Assembly: GCA_039090855.1 (NCBI GenBank)
Contig: CM076997.1
Location: 166,128,709-166,192,708, forward strand
Length of the DNA stretch: 64,000 bases
From: Macrothele yani
Taxonomy: Eukaryota > Arthropoda > Arachnida > Araneae > Macrothelidae
Direction: 5' to 3'
The translations under genes were made by a program, and so were the position numbers. Positions 56,803 to 64,000 of this stretch are shown piece by piece; position 1 is the first letter of the stretch; each line of letters begins with the position of its first letter. The notes beneath the pieces were generated by a model. It was not told the origin of the DNA, did not search any database, and worked only from the letters and a program-made list of their open reading frames with translations.

Positions 56803-58105
56803 TCTATCTTCACACCAATTTACTATTTGCTAAGTTTTAATATCAACTCATTGACCGCTGCACCTTCCCTTTTTCTGCAACAGTTTATATCTTCTAAAGA
56901 ATAATTATTTTTATTATTTCCCATGTTTTTGTTATGCACAAGTTTCGTTGAATGTACAAACTTTAACCACTGTAGAACAGGTGCTTGGAAATTAAAGTAT
57001 CCGGACATTCGCGCACTTGGACTGTAGGTAATTAACGCTCTTGCCAGTACTACGTGTAAGAAAATTAGTTAGTTAGCATAATAGAGGTTCGTTGAGCATC
57101 AAATATGGTACTATCCCATGTACGAACGTAAGCTTCTCTCAAACTTTTTAAAGTAAGTCCTTTTAAAAAAGCATAAGCCAATGCTTTCTCTTTTTTCACA
57201 CCCTGCTTCTATCTGCAAAGACGATACCTCGAGTTAGGCTGGAAAGACAGGCTTCAAAGACATAAAGATAAATACGCGTATGAATTCCAATATTTTCTAA
57301 CTCCACTTGTTCTACAGTTCCTGTGCAATACGATTTAGCTTTAGCTAAGTATGTGCCTAACTTTTTTTGTAAATGTGTGTCTAATATTTTCCGGAAAATG
57401 GACAAATCAGAACTAACTTACACGAAATTTAATTTCCAGTTTTTACAAGTGGGCAGTTTTACCTTGTGTTGTGTACGTGTGTATTTTCATTTACTACGGC
57501 ATGGAACCTGCAAGAACAGCAAAGAAAGAATTTCTCAGAAAAGTAATATACATGGTTGAACGATGTGAAGAATGTACAAATTGTTTTTATTAATTTTCCA
57601 TACTTTTTTGATGAATTTTGTTTCTATTGGTAGTTAATATGCATGCGAAATTGGCAGTATATCTTTATTTATAAAATAACGACAGATGCTGAAACTTTTC
57701 TGGTTATCGGCTGGAGAACAGATGAAAAGAATCTGATAGATTTTCTTGCTGTCGAATTTTCTTTATATAACGTGCAGTACAGTACAGATTTATTAAGTAC
57801 ACGTGCTATTTTTTCTCTGTGGAAATCTTGTTTCGCCTGGTTTACATTTTTGAAAAACAATTATGAATCATTCGAATTAATTTGGTCAAGATATTTCAAT
57901 ATTTTCAGTCGCTTTGTAACAGTTTCGGTTCTTTATGGATTGTGAAGTACTTGGCAGCGAATCTATGATCGAATAAGCATTATCAAGTAATATGTTTAAG
58001 TGAGATACAACGTCGTTTACTTTTGCCTCATGAATTACACAAAACGTTTTAAATTCGTTTTGCATTCACCATCTTGATCCATGTATTCGTCGGTCCCTTT
58101 TTAGC
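56803..58105. other. Unassigned AT-rich sequence
   Basis: Contains a 100-codon open frame at 57643-57945 with AT-biased composition and no motifs; not supported as a gene. Confidence 0.3.
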
Positions 58106-59700
58106 CCGCATTTGTTACAAAAAAATTCTTCAAGCTTATGTTATCACTCTGTCCGTCCGTCTGCGGACTGCATACTCTGCGACAATTATTCCGATTTACA
58201 AATTATTTTTACATAGAGAAACCTGAACTGTGAGTACGATGAGCCTTGCCTTTCATTTTTCGTATACATATTTTCGGCTCCAGAGGGCGTAAATGAAGCT
58301 GTCATCGAATTAAAACAAGTTTTGTTCCATGTGATTGCTTCAAACAATCGTTTGAAAGAAAAACCTTTTTCGATTTAGTACCAGTAATAACGACAAGTTT
58401 GTATAAAGTTTCTTCTTCACGTAGTGCCCAGTAGTGCCCAGTAATGCTACTATTCTCGATCGTTGCTATCGGGCTTGAAGTTAAATTGCAATTTTTCCGA
58501 TATCTCTAATTTTAAAAAGTAGACTCGAAAAACGTTTTGTGTATCGCATATAGTTCCTGGTGGGAAATATTTGTCATATAACTTCGAAGTTTTGGGAAAA
58601 GAACGTTTTACGATTAGGGGCATGAGTATATTTTTCTATTTAAGATGTATTTCGAACAATATCTCCGCTTCAGGAAACTCGATTAAAAAATTCATTTTCA
58701 GTCATACGACGTAACACCGCTTACAAGAAACCTTCTGAGAATACCTTCTGCTAACATAATGCACAATTTTACCGCTAGGATGTGTAATTTTACGTATTGT
58801 TTATTCTTAAATAACAGCTTTCAATAGTCGGATGTAAAATATTTTTTGTCGGTGAGCGTTTCCGGTGAAAATGTTTCGCCCAGAATTCCAAATATTTCTT
58901 TACGCACACGTTTTCCACTAGAGAGCATAAATTCTCCTTTCCGTTTTCAGCGTATGCACAGAAACATTTGCGCGTCGGGACACCAGATTGAAGAACATCT
59001 TTTTCGGTCAGAGAAAATATTTTATGTCATTTACTCTAAAAGATAATTCAGAGTTTCCCTCTGGGGGGCGCAAATATTTAATCTATTTTTATTGGTACCT
59101 CAGCATTAAAAGTCCAATGTAAGAAAATTATTTCAGCACTTCATACCATTCACCCCGTGAAACACTTTGGATGTACTCGTTTTTTTTTTCTTGATTTTTT
59201 TTTTGTAGTTCACAGTTCTGGTGCTAGGTGGTGTTAGTGTATTACGATTGCAACCGTATATCTGACTGTGATAACCCTATTGATAGGTTTCTTTCGAACT
59301 GTATGCCATTCGCTACAGTAAAGATGGGAAATATTATCGTTTTTAAGTAATGCACATTTCGCTAGCTAGGGGCGGGGCGTAAATGTCAAATAATGTTTTC
59401 CTCTCTGCCTCTCCTCCCAAGAGACGTATTTGAGGAATTACTATGCCTCGGCATAGCTTTTGCTATATAGAATACTTTTAGCATATTTCCTACTTTTTAG
59501 TTCTTCAAAATTCTTCCGCCATTTCGCCTGCGTACGTCTGTATTTGAAGAATTGAATTCAATTCTAAAACATTCCTACGAAAAATCTTATTTGGAAGGAT
59601 ACTCTTCATTATAAAGGGTATCTTCACCCCATTTTCTCCTTTTAATAACTCACACTTTTTCCGCTAGGTAGCGTACAGTTATATCATGGTTTACCCTATA
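58106..59700 (+). mobile_element. Array element E4, left part, cut by Tc1 insertions
   Basis: The left edge, TTTTAGCCCGCATTTGTTAC, then GTTATCACTCTGTCCGTCCG and TCTG near 58139-58162, matches the E2 left edge. About ten diverged monomers follow, with cores at about 58280, 58620, 58775, 58917, 59056, 59230, 59365 and 59660 (CCGCTAGGTAGCGTACAGTT). The array stops at TTTACCCTATA, inside a monomer, where a Tc1 element begins. No right edge was found beyond the insertions. Confidence 0.55.
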
Positions 59701-59702
59701 TA

Positions 59703-60923
59703 CACTGAAGTGCCAGAAAAACTAGTACACCAGTCTAACACTTGGTAGGTCTCCCACGGGAGCTCAGGACTGCAGAAATACGACGGGGCGTGGACTCTAC
59801 TAGCTTCTGGAAATATGCAGTAGGCAATGCACACCATACTTCCTGCAGAGCGTTCCAGAATTCAGGTGTATCCCGAGGTCTCGGATTCCTGTGTTCGATA
59901 CCGCGTTGCATGGCATTCCAAATGTGTTCTATCACGTTCAGATCTGGGGACCTGGGTGGGAATGACAACACCCCAAACTCAGATGAATGCTCCCCTAATC
60001 ATTATGTGACGTCCCGACACTGGTGTGGAGATGCGTTGTCCTGTTGGAACAGGTCCAACCCATCAGCTTCAATGCAGGACATGAACGGGTGCACCTCGTC
60101 AGAAAGGATGCGCACATAGCTTTGGCCGGTCACAGACGTTTTTGGACTTACCAGGGGTCCCAGTGACGTCCAGCTAAACACACCCCATACCATTACGGAC
60201 CCCCTAACCAGCCGGTACAGTTCTCTGTGGACAGACGAGATCCATGGCTTCATGGGGTTTGCGCCGCACACGAATCCTTCCATCTGCCCGATACAGTTGG
60301 AAACGCGACTCGTCAGACCAGGCTACTTGTTTCCAGTCATCAATTGTCCAGTGGCGGTGTTGCCGTGCCCAAACGAGGGGCATAGCTCTGTGTCGTGCAT
60401 CCATCAAGGGGACTCGAGTTGGGCGTCGGCTCCCAAAGCCCATATCGTGCCGCGTTCGTTGCCCAGTCCGGACGCTTATGCTTGTTGAGGCTCCAGCATT
60501 GAATTCCGATGATATCTGCGAGAGTGTTGCACGCCTATCGCATGAAACGATTCTTGACAGCCGACGATGGTCACGTTCACCCAATGTTTTTTTACGGCCA
60601 CACTGGTATCGTAGGTAGGAGGTTTTGCCGGAATTCTTGTAGTCACGGTACACCCTTGCAATGGTTGTCCATAAAAATCCGAACTTCGTTTCTACCTCCA
60701 AAATACTATGGCACATCTCACGAGCACCAACTATGACACCGCGTTGAAAATCGCTTAAATCGTTATTACTTGTCATTCCCATGACGAAAACAGCTCTGAC
60801 AGCTGGCAAGGATGTCTATCGCTTTATATGCGCACTGGCGGACGCAACCGAGTACGCGCATATGTAACGTTGCTGTGTATTTTTCATAAGCTCGTCTGTA
60901 CCAGTTTTTCTGGTACTTCAGTG
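59703..60923 (-). mobile_element. Tc1-like element, family B
   Basis: The left TIR CACTGAAGTGCCAGAAAAAC and the right TIR, read inward, CACTGAAGTACCAGAAAAAC are nearly identical. TA flanks are at 59701-59702 and 60924-60925. The length is 1,221 bp. It interrupts a monomer of array element E4. Confidence 0.93.
59735..60782 (-). pseudogene. Tc1-like DD34E transposase (family B), few disruptions
   Basis: The start at 60782 gives MGMTSNNDLSDFQRGVIVGA, and KFGFLWTTIARVYRDYKNSG is a helix-turn-helix. The block RDHRRLSRIVSCDRRATLSQ, then GFGSRRPTRVPLMDARHR and IDDWKQVAWSDESRFQLYRA (first Asp) follows. After a frameshift near 60205 come VRGSVMVWGVFSWTSLGPLV and DLFQQDNASPH (second Asp). After another, SPDLNVIEHIWNAMQRGIEH (Glu) follows, ending SSRGRPTKC at 59735. 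All three catalytic residues are present. This is one of the less damaged transposases in the window, with at least two frameshifts. Confidence 0.9.
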
Positions 60924-60929
60924 TATATA

Positions 60930-62019
60930 CACGGTCGAATAACAATATTGCGACCACCAGCTAATATCCAGAGTAACCGCCGTGCAGCGCGGACAGCAGC
61001 TAGACGGGCTGGGAGTGACGCAATAATGTGCGAAAGGTGTTCGAAGGTATGTGGAGCCATGCTGACTGCAGTGCATCTGACAGCTTCTGGAGGATGCGTG
61101 GGGAGGATCCAATGAGCGAAAAACTCGATCGACGTGGTCCCACAGATGCACAAATGGGTTTACGCCTGGGGAATTAGGGGACCAGGGAAGTACTTTGAAT
61201 TCTTCATCGTGCTCTTCCAACCAATCTCGAACATTTGCAGTTGTGTGACACATCGCATTGTCGTGCTGGAAGATCCCATCCTTCCCAGGAAAGGCAATCA
61301 GCATGTATGGGTGAACGTGGTTTTCAAGAATGGATTCATAACGAATTCGGTCCATAGTGCCTTCCACAGGTATGAGTGGACCGAGAGAATGCCACGAAAA
61401 TATTCTCCAGGCCATAACGCTGCCCCATCAGCTTGTGTTCTTCCAGTAATGGTTGAAGAATGTTTGTTCTGCGATGTTTCTCGCCTTATACGCCAACGTT
61501 CATCCGTTCGATGAAGCAGAAAACGTGACTCATCGAAGAAGGCGATCCTTTGCCAATCAGCGGAGGTCCAGACGCACTTCCGGTAGCCCGCTGGTTCATT
61601 TCGCCAGTGACTTGCTTCACTGTAGCTTGTCGATCGGCCCTCACGCACCTTCGAAGTCGACGTTCACCTCTCACATCAATGGCACGTGGTGCTCCGCGAT
61701 CTCTGAGTCGCTTATTCGCAATGGTGCCATACCTCCAATCATGATGCACTTTCACCACAACAACACGCGAACAGTTCACAAACTTCGCTGTCTGAGAAAT
61801 ACTGCCACCCTTGTCCCGAAAGCCAGTAATCACCCATTTTTGCAAATCTGACCAATCGCTGGTTTTATCCATGACAGCAACGAGTGATACGTTTTGCGAT
61901 TGCCTACAGCACAACTTATATACCCTCCAAGCTAGCGCACGACATGTGTCTTCTTTAATTGGCTAAGTGCTGTTGACGTCAAAAGTAGGGGGTGGTCACA
62001 TTAAAGTGGCTCGACTGTG
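60930..62019 (-). mobile_element. Tc1-like element, family A copy 3
   Basis: The left TIR CACGGTCGAATAACAATATT, then GCGACCACC, pairs with the right TIR which, read inward, is CACAGTCGAGCCACTTTAAT and then GTGACCACC. It starts only six bases (TATATA) after the end of the family B element. At about 1,090 bp it is roughly 140 bases shorter than the copy at 10461, owing to an internal deletion. Confidence 0.88.
60970..61872 (-). pseudogene. Broken Tc1-like transposase (family A copy 3)
   Basis: The start at 61872 gives MDKTSDWSDLQKWVITGFRD, then SISQTAKFVNCSRVVVVKVH. After VKQVTGEMNQRATG the sequence jumps to the part just before the first Asp. The segment encoding the VQRTLxRMGLRCRR region is therefore deleted. 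The catalytic part keeps ADWQRIAFFDESRFLLHRTD and FQHDNAMCHT. The Glu motif is altered to NPFVHLWD, where the other family A copies show NPIEHLWD or its decayed form, so the catalytic Glu is replaced by Val. Confidence 0.85.
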
Positions 62020-62025
62020 TGTGTA

Positions 62026-63532
62026 TATATACAGTATATATGTATATCAACTTCAGCAGAAGCTGATATGTTGCTGTGTGACACCAATGCAGATGTTCCT
62101 GTGTGACGTCACAGCAACTTCTGCATTGTTGCGCCATCACGTACCGGTTTATTCCAGTGTGCTTTCGATATGTCAAAGTGATTGTCTGATATATAGTAAC
62201 ACTCGATCACTTTTAGCTATCAATTTGATCTCGTGCTAATTTATAAACATTAGATTATCAATGACTCGAATTCTGTTTTTCCGATCAACAAAATTAGAAT
62301 TGAATTCTTATTATCACAGCAGGTTTAGTTTGCACTTGATCACATTGAGATGTCAAGGTGATCGCGTGATGATTTAAAAACAATGGATTATCAGTTACTC
62401 GATTTATATTTATCCGATCTAAAAATTCGAAATGAAAGCTTAAAATCACGGCAAGTTGCGTTTGTTTATTAATTTAATTTAGCACCATTGGAATATTAAT
62501 TTACACGCTTTAATTATTTTTTACTTTTTTAATTTAACTAACTTTCCGAGTTTAGTGCTGATTGTATTATACATTTTGCAAAATATGGATCTATCTAAAC
62601 GTTCTAACTTACAATAAAAACTAAAATCTTGAGACGTCAAAGTGAGTAAAATCGCATATAAAAGCAGAAGACGCACTAATAGCACAATGTCGAGAACTTA
62701 TAGTTCCGATTTGCAATGCCAGATGTCCTATTATTTTCTAGAAAAAGCTTCGTTATGAAGTTTCAATCTAACTATCGTTCAGGACAGTCTAAAACAAGCA
62801 GTGAACGGAATAACAAGTGTGCCGGAGAAAAAGGCATTTAACGCATCTTTTGAAAAACTGAAATAAACAGCACATAATTTTCAGTTCTAACATGAATGAG
62901 TTCTTACTATATAAGTTTTTCCTATATTACCTTACAGAAATCCGACATCCATTCGATATGTTTTCAATCTGCTTCAATTAAAAATGTCACTCCGTCATAG
63001 GTCGGGCAACATCCCCTATATATTAATATTTATTGAAAGCTTAAAAACAACAGTACTAGGACGGGCTTTTGTCTAGTTTCATATATAATTGGTATGCACC
63101 AAGCGTGCTACCAAGTTTCAGATCTCTAAGCCGCTTTTTACGATTTAGAACAGCGTCGTGACGCAAATGCATACGGTGTGTCGTCAAAATTTTAAATCAA
63201 AATCTCATGTAATTTTTACATCATCTCAACCTTTCTGGCATAAATACCTTTAAAGTCATCAGCACTTTGAGCAGCAAACCTAAGTCACCCTTTTTAAGTT
63301 TTTGGTTTTTTGACTTTTCAAGGTGTAGAAATGGTAAAAAATTCAAGCACGCAATATTTCAAAGCTACCATCTTTAATTTTTTGGTTTCCTGACTCTTCT
63401 AGGTATCTGAATCTTAAGTCCGATCAGCATATAGTTAGTTTGATAAGTTTTAAAGTTCGAGGCCTATGAGCTAACCGCTGGAAATCCCGCTACTTTCAGT
63501 ATTTGTATATAATCTCTAGCAACTATTCTGTT
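62026..63532. other. Unassigned AT-rich sequence with a degenerate 133-bp duplication
   Basis: Two diverged copies of a 133-base block begin GATCAC at 62205 and 62338. Shared words are GATTATCA (62253 and 62386), CCGATC and TATCACAGCA or AATCACGGCA. At 62085-62130 an inverted repeat, CAATGCAGA and TCTGCATTG, encloses TGTGTGACGTCACAGCAA, itself containing the palindrome GTGACGTCAC. No gene seen. Confidence 0.45.
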
Positions 63533-63580
63533 GCCGCCCGGGTGGGAGCAGTGGTCTAAGCGCTGGCTTCTGACTGATCA
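63533..63580 (+). repeat. SINE family 1 head fragment
   Basis: GCCGCCCGGGTGGGAGCAGT and then GGTCTAAGCGCTGGCTTCTG matches the tRNA head up to the A-box side. The rest of the SINE is missing, and the sequence continues into the leader of the terminal ORF. Confidence 0.7.
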
Positions 63581-63815
63581 GTCGCATTTTTTCGAGCTCC
63601 TGCCAGTATTAGAAGTTTCGTGTGAAGTTTGTGGTTTTTTTGCATTTGTTCTTTGACAGTTCGTGTGTTATTACCTGAGTTCCTTCCTCGCAAGTAGTGA
63701 GGCGTACAAGCTGTACGTGCTTATTTTTTCGTTTTTTGCCTGTTCTTGAGTGTTGCAAGCTGCAACGCTCGAGCCGCGAGGGTTAGTAGCCGGGCTGGCT
63801 ACTACCTCCACCAGC

Positions 63816-64000
63816 ATGAGTGCCATATACCCGTCTATATCTCCTTCCTCTGCGCTTTCTTCGTCGTCTGTATCTTCCGTGACCACCATGAATGGTGTTC
63901 AGTCAAATAGTGTTGTGGTTTCGTCGCCAACTGTACCGCTGGTTACAAATTTGCCGGAGGCTGGGTCAGAGGTACCCATCTCTTCTATTCCTGTGTCTCG
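63816..64000 (+). CDS. Unrecognised open frame running off the window end
   Basis: An ATG at 63816 in the context ACCAGCATGA opens a frame that stays open for 61 codons to the window edge. It begins MSAIYPSISPSSALSSSSVS and is rich in Ser, Val and Pro, consistent with a disordered N-terminus. The region from about 63700 is GC-richer than the preceding kilobase and has a leader with CTCGAGCCGCGAGGGTTAGT. I do not recognise the protein. It could be ORF1 or a gag-like N-terminus of a retrotransposon, or a host first exon. The low-complexity serine run makes a chance open frame possible. Confidence 0.4.
   Translation, partial: MSAIYPSISPSSALSSSSVSSVTTMNGVQSNSVVVSSPTVPLVTNLPEAGSEVPISSIPVS

Noticed and set aside
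57643..57945. 100-codon open frame as a host gene
   Set aside because: AT-driven composition, no motif, and no supporting splice or promoter context.

Overview
The window looks like AT-rich, intergenic or intronic DNA from an invertebrate animal, most likely an arthropod. I infer this from the transposon mix: many decayed Tc1/mariner-type DNA transposons, RTE/BovB-type LINEs, a PIF/Harbinger element, several tRNA-derived SINE families and long arrays of roughly 150-bp tandem repeats. An arachnid is a guess from the overall flavour and is not proven. I found no clear host protein-coding gene, no rRNA gene, and no tRNA gene outside SINE heads. Nearly all coding signal is transposase or reverse transcriptase, most of it broken.

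Layout: 1-2 kb holds a mariner remnant. 3-4 kb holds a short tandem-array element with an ACGG-type motif and a hairpin end. 5.5-6.7 kb holds a decayed LINE 3' region. 7.5-8.3 kb is an inverted cluster of a second SINE family. 8.3-9.9, 12.5-15.1, 15.7-16.4 and 58.1-59.7 kb hold relatives of a structured array element. Its monomers centre on a GGGGGCGTAA-like core, it has conserved ends, and it resembles the pearl/DINE/HINE class. The 12.5-15.1 kb copy has a three-monomer higher-order repeat of about 455 bp.

10.5-11.7, 24.1-25.3 and 60.9-62.0 kb are three copies of one Tc1-like family. At 25.4-30.8 kb two RTE-type LINEs sit head to tail: a 5'-truncated copy with an intact RT reading frame, then a nearly full-length copy broken by one nonsense codon and one frameshift. 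32.5-42 kb is a dense run of Tc1/mariner relatives (32.5, 35.3, 37.4, 39.5 and 40.7 kb) with LINE tail fragments. One copy carries a SINE with a clear target-site duplication. 42.6-43.2 kb is a 53-bp minisatellite split by a SINE. 46.1-47.3 kb is a PIF/Harbinger-type element with TIRs, a TTA duplication and one exon ending at a splice donor. 48.5-51.7 kb holds a decayed Tc1 and an internally deleted Tc1 derivative. 56.3-56.8 kb is an eight-unit, indel-free 67-bp satellite. 59.7-62.0 kb has two Tc1 elements separated by only six bases, inserted in an array element. The window ends inside a new open, serine-rich reading frame starting at 63816.

The elements form an insertion chronology rather than a pathway: old arrays were invaded by Tc1 elements, and those in turn by SINEs. 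All alignments were made by eye; family names rest on motifs, terminal repeats and translated similarity, not on database searches.
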